From Topomyia yanbarensis (taxonomy: Eukaryota > Arthropoda > Insecta > Diptera > Culicidae): a stretch of DNA of 64,000 bases. Under the pieces are notes generated by a model. It ran no database searches. It saw only the letters and a program-made list of their open reading frames with translations, and was not told where the DNA came from. How positions within the stretch are numbered: the stretch's first letter is position 1; each line of letters starts with the position of its first letter. The stretch covers positions 206,138,546-206,202,545 of the forward strand of contig NC_080670.1 of the NCBI RefSeq assembly GCF_030247195.1. Direction: 5' to 3'. Shown piece by piece: positions 1 through 10,810 of the stretch. The translations under genes and the position numbers were made by a program.

Positions 1-1772
1 TGCAGACCTTCTTCCCCCTTTCAAATCCTGGTGGTTGATGCATGAAAGTTTCCTCTGTTAGGACACCGTTTAGGAACGCGGTGCGGACATCCATTTGGTG
101 TAGACGCATATCTTGCTTAACAGCTACCGCTAGCATTATTCTTACAGTACTTATCCGAACTACGGGGGCATATGTTTCCTCGTAATCAAAACCATGCCTT
201 TGTGAACACCCTTTCGCGACGAGCCGCGCTTTGTGTCTGCTAACAGATCCATCGGCATTGTGCTTTATTTTAAACACCCACTTACATGGAACAGGGCGAC
301 AGTCGACGGGAGGTTCAACAAGGTCCCACGTGTTATTTGCTTCCAGTGATCGCATTTCATCCTCGATCGCCATTTTCCACTCTGCCCTGTCATCACGTTT
401 CATCAATTCCTCGATCGAATCTGGTAGATTTTGAATGTATTTCTCTGCATTTAAAGCATAGGCACCAAACACTTGATAATCAGAAAGTCCGGCGGATTGT
501 TTTCGTACACGTTCGCTTCGTCTATGTAGTTGTTGTTCTACTTCATCTTCCTCTTCCATCGAGTTATCTTCTTCATCTGATGAAAACGATCCGCGTGGTA
601 CGTTGTCATTTGGACGAGGTAGTTCCGCTTGTTCTGAACTGCTGCCCGTACCTGATTGTTCCACTACAGCTGTGTTTAGGCGCGGTTCCGATTCATCTAC
701 TGATTCGTTCGAAACCAAATGATCCGAGGTGTAGATTAGCGTGGTTTTTGGTTTTGCTTCCTCATTGACAACATCAAGAGAAACGAACACGTTCCGCTTG
801 ACAGGATCCCATAGTCTGTGTCCGTTTACAGCATAACCGACAAAGAAAGTAATTTTGCTTTTGTCGTCAAGTTTAGTTCTTTTCTCCTTCGGGACATGCG
901 CGTAAGCCCTGCTTCCAAACACGCGCAGCAGACACGTTGGGCTTGTCTCCAAACCACATCTCATAGGGGGTCACAGCTTCTCGCAATGCTGAAGTTGAGC
1001 TTCGATTGATCAGGTACACCGCTGCTTGCACTGCCTCGTTCCACATGTGCCGTTTGAAACCAGAATCGTCCAACATTGCCCGAGCTCTTTCCATTATGGT
1101 CCGGTTCATGCGCTCCGCAACTCCGTTTTGTTGTGGCGTGTAAGGAGCAGTTGTTTCTATCACAATACTGGCTTTTTCGCAGTACGCTTGAAACTCATCA
1201 TTTACGTACTCACTTCCGTTGTCGCAGCGAATTCGAGCTATCCTACGCTCAAATTGAACAACCGCCATCGCGGAGTATTTTTTGAATGCTTCGAATTCGT
1301 CCCTTTTTGTTTAAAGTATGTAGACCGCCGTGAAAAGCGTGAAGTCGTCAATAAAGCTTACGTACATTTTTTCACCATTCCACGCTGCTGGCTTGAATGG
1401 TCCGCATACATTCGTGTGCACCAGCTCCATAGGTCGAGTTGATTTTGCTCTGGGTGCTCCATTAAACGGCAGTCTTGTCTACTTCCCCTTCATGCACGAT
1501 TCACACACATTTTCGTCTACTTTCAGGCCTTCCAGCTCTAGACCTTCCACCATCCTGGCACGCACCAGTTTCTCCAAGCCAGTATTTCCGATTTGGCCAT
1601 ATCTGCGATGCCACAAAAACATCTGATTCCGAGAATCTGTAACAAGCGCCGACGCATCCGACGGGTACAACAGCTCCACATTAAGTTCGAACAATTTTGA
1701 TTTGCGAGATGCAGTACAGACTCGCGATCCGTCATCCGTCAAACATGGTGCGCATCCCGCGCTCTCCGACAC
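1..1772 (-). pseudogene. copia integrase and reverse transcriptase, frameshifted and partial
   Basis: The GAG-pre-integrase zinc region (LWHRRYGQIGNTGLEKLV and CESCMKGK) lies at 1480-1640; a core with VSFIDDFTLFTAVYIL is at about 1315-1375; a stop and frame change near 1310 follow; DNGSEYVNDEF and PYTPQQNGVAERMNRT lie at 1100-1230. A further frame change near 925-945 leads into FFVGYAVNGHRLWDP, then the reverse transcriptase (EDEMRSLEANNTWDLVE, KWVFKIKHNADGSVSRHKAR, LVAKGCSQRHGFDYEETYAP, DVRTAFLNGVL), which leaves the window at base 1. Confidence 0.9.
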
Positions 1773-2850
1773 GCTTCACGGAAAACAAGTTGAGCATTAA
1801 ATCAGGAACGTACAGAACCTCGTGAACAACACAACGTATCTTCTTCTCACCCACCCTCGCCAGCATCCTTATTTCGCTAGCGTAGTGACTGATGAGCTGC
1901 TGTCCAGATTTGGCCACACTGACGATAACCGGTTGTTCTAACTTATACACGTTGTGGAGAATCTTCCTTTCCTTTACCATGTGTTCGGATGCTCCACTAT
2001 CGAGGATCCAACGAAAATCATCTTTAGTGGCGTCGTTGGTAGTCAAAAAGGCCACATCATGGTCAACGTCAGCAATGTTGGCCTTTTCCTTGTTTCTTTT
2101 CCTTTGTTTACTGGCATTCCTTTCCATTTTGTGCTCCTGCTTTCGCATATTTCCGGGACAATCTGCTCTCTTGTGACCAGGCTTACCACATGCATGACAC
2201 GTAAAAACGAATTTCCCGCTTCAACCGACAAAGGCTGTGCTGGACTCCGATTTGACTTCACCCAGCTATCGCTTCACACCTTCGCTCAGCAACCTGGATT
2301 TAACAAATTCCAATGAACATTGCTCCGCTGGAAGTCTCTAGCACCGTAATCAACTGATCATATGACTTAGGCATCGATTGTAGCAAATTGAAAACGACCC
2401 CTTTTTCATCGAATTTTACTCCGGCGGATTCCAGATCTCGAATATTCGTTTCGAACGTTATTATGTGCTCTTCCAGTGAACGAGTTTCGTCGTATTTCAG
2501 CACCGCCATTTGCTTGACCAAATAGAAGATTCCAGCAACTCCAACGTAGTCCATATCTCTTTCGGGGACACTTTCCCTTTGATAAAATCGAGGTGCGAGT
2601 CCGCGGTTTTTGTGGATTAAGACCGATTTGCATATGGCGGTTGCTTCCGCCGTTCACGCAGTATTTCCTGCTCCGTTTTTATCACCACGGAATCTTCTGC
2701 CAAATCGACAAAATACTCCTCTTCCGCCAAACTCTTTCGAATACAGTGCACCAAGCCCAGCTCTTCAAGGTATGCTTTCATCCGGTAGCTCCGGTTTGAG
2801 AAGTTCGTGCCGTTGAACAGGTATACGCGTTGCGTTCTTTCTTCCTCCAT
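1732..2850 (-). pseudogene. copia gag and protease, frameshifted
   Basis: Gag begins MEEERTQRVYLFNGTNF at 2850 and changes frame near 2620 and 2540; VKQMAVLKYDETRSLEEHI and GVKFDEKGVVFNLLQSMPKS are typical of copia UBN2 gag. A CCHC knuckle (CHACGKPGHKRADC) lies at about 2160-2200 after another frame change, then the aspartic protease active site WILDSGASEHMV at about 1975-2012. Gag packages RNA and the protease matures the polyprotein. The breaks make expression of the whole unlikely. Confidence 0.88.
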
Positions 2851-3044
2851 CGCTGCTTCGTTTCCGGATGGCTTCCGTTTAAAAATTCCACTTCCGACCG
2901 ACTTTACTTCAATCGCATGATTTTCACCTTGCTCGTGAAAAAAATTTCTTTGCGAGAAAACAACCGTTACTATGCCAACCAGTCTGCTGCAATGCCCAGC
3001 GCGACTGGTTTTAATAGCGAATGATCAATGATCTGAAGTTACAT

Positions 3045-3351
<307 letters not shown>

Positions 3352-3603
3352 CTTTTCCAGAATATCTATGCCTACTGCCTCTTAATTGAATCACGCTTCG
3401 GTGTGTTTCTCATCAATTAAAACAGTAAATAAGTTTGCATGTCATTTTCGTCCATCATCCGAAGACGTACCTATGGCTTACGTAGCTATGTCTGAACCTG
3501 AATTTGTCCGCAACACAACTCAAGTTCCAGCTGCCATCTAGTTCAACGAACTTTTGATTCCTTTCAACTTCTGAATCTCGTTGAACTTTCTCCTCGAACT
3601 CGA

Positions 3604-3674
3604 GCCTGGCTAGCTCAGTCGGTAGAGCATGAGACTTAATCTCAGCGTCGTGGGTTCGGACCCCCACGTTGTAA
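3604..3674 (+). pseudogene. tRNA-Lys pseudogene
   Basis: The sequence follows metazoan tRNA-Lys(CTT) from GCCTGGCTAGCTCAGTCGG through the A box to the B box (GGTTCGGACCC). Two bases are missing from the anticodon loop (CTTAA in place of CTCTTAA), the T-loop has an extra base, and the 3' acceptor strand (GTTGTAA) no longer pairs with GCCTGGC. It cannot be a functional tRNA. Confidence 0.85.
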
Positions 3675-3903
3675 TTTTGAAAGAACGGCTAGCTGACCCA
3701 CAAACGAAAAGCGAAGTAAAGTGCATGAGGAAAGGGAGAAATTTATGCTGACTTACCGCTCAACCGTTGTGACTTCCTCGCGTTGCTCTCCTGGGTACAG
3801 GGTATCCGGTGTTCGGCCAGAATACATAATCATCTGCCACTTCCCAAACGATTCTGCTGGTATTGTTTTCGCCGGTATTTTCCTTGAATCAGATGTATCA
3901 TAA

Positions 3904-4203
3904 ACACTCATCGTCGTCGTCTTGGATAATGAAAACGGTGAAGTAGTGCGTGAGTTCATGAAGGATACCAATAGTACTAATTTGTACAAGAACCTTCGCG
4001 AAGCACTCATCTATTTGACACATCTGGATTACGCTGACACCGAGCGTATCATGACGGAGAAGCTGTGTGATCAGATGAACGGCTCTAAGTTTTTGTGGAA
4101 AAAAAAACTTGAACACACTGTGCTGGGCTATCGGTTCGATTTCCGGTGCCTTTTTCGAGGACGACGAAAAACGGTTCCTGGTTACGGTAATCAAGGAGCT
4201 GTT
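3904..4203 (+). pseudogene. Exportin-1 (embargoed/CRM1) gene fragment, frameshifted
   Basis: Exportin-1 carries leucine-rich NES cargo out of the nucleus; the functional protein is about 1060 residues. Here only about 100 residues remain: DNENGEVVREFMKD, LYKNLREALIYLTHLDYAD, TERIMTEKL in frame 1, then [20 protein letters not shown] and TVIKELFGL in the next frame. The frame change falls in a run of nine A (4099-4107), where the normal text would be W-K-N-L-N-T. A stop precedes the match at 3901-3903, and similarity ends abruptly at about 4203. It is a partial duplicate or processed copy. Confidence 0.88.
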
Positions 4204-5488
4204 TGGACTCGCTCAACCGTACAACGCACTCCCACTTATACTGCCTTTCGTCTGGATCTCGGTGGGCCATCCACACTCCACCGGTTCAGAAAACTTCTGA
4301 CCCATGCGGTTTATTCCTTGACAGCTCCAGTGCTGCCGTCATCCCGCGATTGATAGCCGACTTCGCGGGTGGAGTGCGTTCACGCCTCCTGTCTTTTTGA
4401 CTGCGTGCTACACACTACCGCCTAACACCTCATTATTGCACTTATGATTACCCTTTACCCACTTTAAACGTAGCAAGCTTACCGAGTGCATACCCTGCTG
4501 TGCAGGGCATCATGCTATTTTGTAGTTTATGTAGTTAATGATTGCTCAAAACTAGTGCTAGCTGCATCTTCGCGTTTAATTTAAACCCCGCCACAGACAC
4601 CCGAGGACTTCCTCCGTGTCGTGTAGATTCTCAATACGTTGGATACAAAACTGACTTCTCAAAATGGTCCCTTAGTTTATCCTACATTACACGAGTTATT
4701 TTTGTGTTTTTATCCTGATTGACTTCCACCAAAAGCCCGATCGTGAATCGTACCTGCCAGATATCTTACAGCAACCGATCCCTTGGTCCCAATGGTGGTT
4801 ACTTAGGTTAGGTACATTCAAGGAGAGATAAAATTTTCCTTTTAATCGTATTGTGGAACCCGAATACTGTGACAGTACTGTTAAGGATACGCTTCCATCT
4901 TGTAACAGTGCTCTGGTGACCATCAGGAATCAGTGAAAGGTACTCGCAGGAGCTGTGAAACTCGAATGCGGGATTGAAGACCCAGGCGTCCGAGAATTTG
5001 AGAACAGTCCACTCTAGCAGACAGTAAGTCCGAAACGAATAGTACTCGAGATCAGTCCCTCCAGATGCTGAGTTTCGACATATATTAACTGACAACGGCT
5101 TTCGTATATTCAGAACGGAACAAAATTCTTGTGTTAAGCGAACCAACAGTATACGTCCCTTAAGTTTTTCGCTATTCGGAAGATAAACCCTAGCTGTCTT
5201 TATGCCTTATCCACGATGTATGAAGTATGTGGTTTGAGATCCTTGACGTGAGAGTGTCGTGGAATGCTCGATTCGAACAAATGGTAGTCAAACTGGATCG
5301 GATGGCGTTCCAGTACGAACGAGACGATTGAGCATTCACTCAACACCATTCAGTTTAGTTTAGATTACACCGCTTACTAATGCTGTTCATTTCACTCCTG
5401 TAGCCTAAACGATCAACTTCTACTCACTTAACATCGTATGTATCTTTCATCATGTTTTCTGGCATGAATTTAGTTACTCATTGCTGAA
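4204..5488. other. No recognisable gene
   Basis: Only short unrelated frames are present. A repeat-rich spacer is likely, but I see no domain, terminal repeat or RNA gene. Confidence 0.4.
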
Positions 5489-5797
5489 TTGGCTTATCAT
5501 ACCTTTGAAATGGCTGTAAAAATTGGAGACTGTACGACCTCTCCATTCGCTGCCATCTCTGAAGTACCTCAAGGCAGTCATCTTGATTCTTTGTTGTTTT
5601 TACTCTACCTGTATAATGACCACTGTATCAAAACACCTACTGATGCTGAATTTCTGCAATCCCAATTGGATATCTTCATAAACTGGTGTAGAGTCAACCG
5701 AATGGCGCTGAATACCTCTAAATGCTTAGTTATCTCTTTCACCCGCAAACATTCAACAGTCAAGTTCGACTATATTTCGCGGACTGTTCTACAATGA
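5489..5797 (+). pseudogene. Non-LTR reverse transcriptase fragment with internal deletion
   Basis: The frame has SEVPQGSHLDSLLFLLYLYND followed directly by DAEFLQSQLDIFINWCRVNR and MALNTSKCLVISFTRKHS. In intact Jockey/I-type enzymes the catalytic YADD box lies between these blocks; here it is deleted. Only about 100 residues remain. Confidence 0.85.
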
Positions 5798-5879
5798 GTA
5801 TCGTTCGTCAAGAACAAGTTTTGCTGGATTCCACGGAAGAATCCGCGGCGTGAAAAGCCTTATTAGTCTTTTTTATTCT

Positions 5880-6610
5880 TTCAGCTTTCGTTTTCTTCTA
5901 CGTTAAGCTGCTCTACTACTTTCAAATCGAATAGCCCTAACTTCCTCATGGACTCTGGTTCGACGTTGTTAGTGTATGCAGGTCTATAAAGGACGCAGGT
6001 CATCCATCAAGGCGTCTGACTCGTACTTCAGAAGCTCTATAGCGATTACCATCTAAATCCAGCACAGTTTTGTTTTTAGTTTTCCTCACAATGTATTCTA
6101 TTTTTTCTCCTATTGGGTACAGTCCGCTCTCATCCGGCGATTCTTCGTGTAACTGATCGATTTCAAAATTTCCCTCCATTTTTCATTCCTCTGCTAAATG
6201 TTTAGGTACTTTCTCCGCCGTGCATCCTTCTCCCACTGTGACTTTTAATAAAGCAGAATCGTCATTCGATTTAGCTTTTTTCAGTTAACTAAACATTTAA
6301 CGTTAAACTTTCTCCTGCAAATGTTGATTTTCCTACTCTTCTTTAGCTTTCCATGCCTGTTTTCTTTCTTTCTTCCTTTCTTCATCTCTCCTGTTCGCCA
6401 ATAACCGTTGTCTTGCAAAAAATTACGTTTAGATGCTGCGACTCTCCTTGGCGTTTGAGGCGAACCAGCCTTTCTAATGGTAGCCTCCACCGCAGTTTTT
6501 TCGCATTCTCCATTCCGGACCTCATTGTTTCTATCGTCGGTGGAACAGTTTGAATATTCGTTAATTGTTTATCTAGTTCGTTTTGGGGTATTTTTCGCGA
6601 CATTCCTCAT
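5880..6610 (-). other. Unidentified minus-strand coding debris
   Basis: A 73-codon frame from 6603 and an overlapping one at 6490-6281, rich in Lys and Arg, are followed by LDLDGNRYRASEVRVRRLDG at about 6000-6060. They look like decayed parts of a mobile-element protein, but I cannot name the family. Confidence 0.35.
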
Positions 6611-6904
6611 CAACCCTTAACAATTACAATCGCACTCTACTTTGTTTTCTTAAAATGTTATTCGTTTTAAAATCGGTATTTTTTGCTCTTTTTAAATAGC
6701 ATGCTAACACTTTAAGATCTCTCTGAATCTGATAATGATAATACAGAATAATGATTCTATTTTGTGCATTAAAATATGATCAATTTGCGAATGGAATTTT
6801 TGTTAGCTGAACGTGAGTTGCTCAAAGTACCACAATCTTTTAATTTAAATCTCTTTAAACCAGATTCTTCAGCATAATGCCATTATCATTGGATATATCG
6901 TTGT

Positions 6905-7395
6905 GTAAGTTTTTACTAACCCACGGCTAATCATCGTCAACTAGATCATTACGACCCAATCGTGCATTAAAGTCGTCTAGAAACATTACCTTTTACTTTT
7001 GTTGTCAGGTAACTTGATTATGAAATGATTCAGTGCGTCGAATTCTCCATTTGTTCCCACTTTCGTTCTTCGTACATAGGCCGATATGACCAAAAATGGT
7101 TTCAAGAAGACATCGCATTTGTATGACCAGCCATTGGTACTTATCCTCCTCAAACAATCTCCCTTGAACATGACCGCCTTGTGAATTAATATTCCTGTTC
7201 CTCCGCTCATACGATCCCATTCTTCAGAACCAATTATGTTGAACCAATGATAGATAACCGTGTTCACCGTGCAGTTTCCTAACCTCGTTTCCTGTGACGC
7301 CACAATCTTGTATTCAGCTTTCGCAAAGAAATAATTTAACGTTTCTTGTTTCTCTCGATCAGAACATCCTCCAACATTCCAGTTCTCTAGTATAA
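6905..7395 (-). pseudogene. Non-LTR retrotransposon endonuclease fragment
   Basis: Read on the minus strand, ENWNVGGCSDREKQETLNYF, VASQETRLGN, GGTGILIHKAVMFKGD and FLDDFNARLGRNDLVDDD follow the order of an AP-type endonuclease (N, E, GDFNAR blocks). The GDFN glycine has become Asp, and the frame ends with a stop near 6930. Only the endonuclease survives. Confidence 0.82.
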
Positions 7396-7569
7396 CACGA
7401 TCGCACTTTTTGTGATCCCTGCGACGTCAAATGATGGAAGGATTGACCGGGTATTTATTTGAGATGCATTAATCGTATTACGGTTCTGCCACTCCGCCAG
7501 CATAGGTTATTATTTATATGATGTTACATCAATTAATGTCTGATTTTATGATTAACAATCCTCCTCGAT

Positions 7570-8010
7570 TACACTCGGTCCGCGGCTGCCTCTCTCCACC
7601 CACGATTACGCCCGATACCTTCCAGATCTTGCTGCACCTGGTCAGCACACCAAGCTCGCTGCGCTCCTCGTCGTCTTGTACCCGCCGGATTTGAGCCGAA
7701 AACAAATTTTAGCAGAGCTGTTGTCCGGCATTCTCGTGACGTGCCCTGCCCATCGTATCATTCCGGTTTTAGGCTACCTTCTGGATACTTGGCTCGCTGT
7801 AGAACCTGGCGAGCTCGTGATTCATTCTTCGGCTCCACACACCATTCTCCTGAACGCTGCTAAAAATAGTCCTAAGCTCACGGCGGTTGAAGACACCGAC
7901 TGCTTGCAGCTCCTCCTCGAGCATGGTCTAGGCTTCGTACCTGTAGAGGACCACTGGTCTTATCAGCGTTCTGTGCATGGTTCATTTAGTGGTCCTTATT
8001 CTTTGCCATA
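7570..8010 (-). pseudogene. C-terminal end of a non-LTR reverse transcriptase
   Basis: The minus strand reads RTLIRPVVLYRYEA-stop-TMLEEELQAVGVFNRRELRT, then ENGVWSRRMNHELARFY and further on IRWAGHV-like residues. This is the conserved tail of a mosquito non-LTR enzyme. Two Trp/Arg codons have become stops. Confidence 0.8.
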
Positions 8011-8912
8011 ATTTTCGTCGATTGAACCGGTTCGTATAATCTCGTTGATTGTTCTTGTTTATTTTTTTATGGTTGGTTTACAAGGCCTGACTCCAACCCC
8101 CTAAATTTCCGGGGGACCATGGGTGAATAGTTTAGCTTAGAGTCCCTCGCTGACACTCAGACAATGATCAGCCGCCCCTAACATAGGGAACAGACGCTCC
8201 GCTCCAGGTTTGCCGGAGAAAACCCCTCCTTCTCTATTTGCGTACAACCATAGTTTCCACCGGGGGTTCGTTTCCCGATCTCTACTATAGTTGCTCGTAC
8301 TTGGGTCAGTATGGAACGGAGGTAGGGATAGGAGCTGCATGGGCGTAAGCTAAGGACCACAAATAGTGGGGTCTAATTTATTCATTCAGATGCGCAATAC
8401 CCAGCCATTTACCACCAGCATAGGTACAGGGGGTATGTGTTCTTGTTTCGTTCAAATTATTTTGTGTTCTAAAATTCAGGTGTTGCACAACTAAGTCATA
8501 ATGGTTTCTTTCAGCGTATCTTGATCTTCTTCCAACTACCCGGTCTGCTATTTCCTTATATACGTCCAGTCTACAGTTATAAATCGCTGTCGGTACCAAA
8601 TGACTTCCAACTAGTTTAATTTCAATGTAAACACCTTCAACTATAGGGTACTGCATCATTCTGGAACTTTTTGAATACGTAAACAAGATTGCAGGCCAGA
8701 CGTTAGGGTATCCCTTAGCATCAATCCGCTACCAGATGCACGTGCCGATGGGCTATCAGAAAGCATTTCGAGATCCTTAATCTACCAATTCATAAGCATA
8801 AAAATTTGTAGACTAAGCTCACCGACAAGCTCACAAGCTTCCAACCTAATTCTCGAACGATTCTAAAAGAAAAAAAAAATTGAAAAAAAATAAATTGTTT
8901 AAGGCTTCTTAT
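8011..8912. other. Repeat-like spacer
   Basis: A 102-codon minus-strand frame (8686-8378) and a 67-codon one (8340-8137) have no known domain. The area probably belongs to non-LTR element debris next to it. Confidence 0.3.
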
Positions 8913-9224
8913 TTAAAATAAACATACTACCATCGCATTGAAGTCTGAGACATCACAAACTTCGTCACTCGGCAATCGTCCTTCCTCTTCAGTAGTTTCG
9001 AATCTTTCCGCTTGCAACAACTCGCTAATATTAGCCAGGAAAAAGGTCCCAGAACAATCACCATCGAACTGAAAGCTAACTTCTTTCATCGGTCTGTCAT
9101 CTTCAAGCTGCCTCCGAGGGACGAGTGATACTCCACCAACGGCTGCATCCAAACCAGCGCTGTCGTTTATATTTTTTACTATGCTTAATAATTGCATACT
9201 TTTATTTCCATGATTTCTTTGCAT
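8913..9224 (-). other. Exon-like frame of unknown identity
   Basis: A 103-codon minus-strand frame with an acidic, non-repetitive composition (for example AVGGVSLVPRRQLEDDRP and SFQFDGDCSGTFFLANISEL). Near its end there is a plausible donor (ATG|GTAGTATG at about 8929). No homologue is recognised. It lies downstream of Pdcd4 on the same strand and could be an exon of a separate gene or chance. Confidence 0.25.
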
Positions 9225-9970
9225 TTTCAGTTTGCAAGTTTACTTCAGTACGATATAGTCTATGAATTAGGAATATTAACATGAACGATTTCGGTTTTTC
9301 TTTATATAATTCACTGGAAATCGAAAACTACGACCTCAGATGTGTCAAAGGTTATCATTATCCATTAAGGAAGAGGGGGGAAGAGTAAGGACAGGCAGCT
9401 ATCCACAACTAAAGCGAAATTCAAGGCAAAAATTAAAAAACGAAAATAAAGAACGAAGAAAAAACATTATTTTTACAATATACCTTCCTCACAACGCTTA
9501 TTATACTTCATGTTACGATTAGTTTTTTTTATCCCGCAAATAGAATCGTTAAAGCAAATATAAGAATCAAAACAGACAATATAGCGAATATGTAAGTAGT
9601 CAGGTAGCATATTTTTTCTTATCATAGTTGTAATGATGATGATTGGGTGGTGTCTGCCTTCTTTGAATCGTACACAAAAAAAAATCAAATTTAAAACAAA
9701 TTAGTAGAACTTTCCGCGCAGAACCCGATCCGACACAAATTCACAAACTAATCGATGAAAAAATGCTGACGTAACAGTGCCGTCCCTTCTCTCGAACAAA
9801 AACGTAAATTTCATAGAACTGACCTACCTCAAAAAAGATTTGAAAGAAACAAACCTCTAATTCCGACGGATGAAGGGGATCCACCGATTGTTGGCGGAGT
9901 GCCAAAACAAGCAAATAAAAATTAACGCCTACTGTCTGTGTGCTGTCAAAGTTCAAACTGACGGGAGTAA

Positions 9971-10734
9971 ATTTATTCTCAGATTGGATCTCCTCCTTCC
10001 AGTGTTCGCGCGTGCTGGGGGCGACGCGATATCACTTCAATTTTAGATAAATATATGCGCAAAATGGTTTCAATACCTTCCTTTCAGTTTCTGAATAAAT
10101 CGAATAGAACGTTCGCCTGCCTTCTGCTGATGCTGCTTGCTTGCTCAACTTCCACCGAATACTTTTCTAGTAGCAAATGATGTAAATCGAATAAAAGAGA
10201 TGTTATTTTGTCTACGTTTGCCTTACTGATACTAAAAAAAAAAACGAGTGCCCTTGTCCTCCCGGCTGCTAATCCTGCTCTGAGGGGGACTTTTAACCGC
10301 GTGGGGTAGGTTGGAAAATTTTTGCACCTGACACAACAAACTACTTCTCGTTCTTTTTTCTTCTCGACACAGGTAGATTGAGTAAATATGTATAGTAATT
10401 CTAGTTGCTGGTTGAAACACTTCCTTCAAATCTCACTTTTTACTTCCACCGAGTAAGTGACACGTCGTCTTTGGATGTCAGCCCCCGGGGCGGGGGTTTT
10501 GCAGTTCCATCAATATAATTCAATGCAGGTCTGTATGTGTGAATCAAATATAGAGCCGTGTGTGTGTGTGGATGTAGAGACGTATAGGCACAGCGAAGAC
10601 GCTGACGACGGCGTTGCGTTTTCCATTTCAATCTTTATAAGCAAAAAAAAATCTGAGGTGTCGAATTGTTACTTTAGCTGCTGCTGCTACTGCTGGCACT
10701 GCAATCGGTGCGCTCGCGCATGTCTCGGGGGTTC
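9971..10734 (-). other. Probable Pdcd4 3' untranslated region
   Basis: No convincing coding frame lies here. On the minus strand it starts after the Pdcd4 stop, contains CAG-type triplets near 10680-10700 and a short TG run near 10555-10570, and the first AATAAA on that strand is at about 9971-9976, which would give a 3' UTR of about 760 bases. The end point is an inference. Confidence 0.45.
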
Positions 10735-10810
10735 TTAAAAGTCGCGGGCACACAAATTGACCGGCTTGATGCGACCGCCGTCACCTTCGGAGACGAAGCG
10801 TTTGCGGCCT
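10735..10810 (-). CDS. Pdcd4: Pdcd4 coding exon 4 (76-base terminal exon)
   Basis: A pyrimidine-rich acceptor ending TTTTTTTCAG at 10811 precedes a single base A that completes Arg448, then 24 codons and TAA. The peptide begins [16 protein letters not shown], which is the invariant C-terminus of PDCD4. It contains R450-K-R-F-V-S455, an RxRxxS motif at the position phosphorylated by AKT in the human protein (Ser457). The last eight residues (VNLCARDF) differ from vertebrates. The exon is too short to be found by open-frame length; it was recognised from the family tail and the matching phase. Confidence 0.93.

Larger units (their letters stand above)
1..2850 (-). mobile_element. Decayed Ty1/copia retrotransposon, cut by the window edge
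   Basis: Read on the minus strand, gag, protease, integrase and reverse transcriptase follow in the copia order. Gag starts at 2850; the reverse transcriptase runs off the left edge. At least four frame changes break the polyprotein, so the copy is dead. No LTR was recognised upstream of 2850; the (TA)n tract starts about 200 bases away. Confidence 0.9.

Noticed and set aside
3604..3674. Functional tRNA-Lys
   Set aside because: The anticodon loop lacks two bases and the acceptor stem does not pair.
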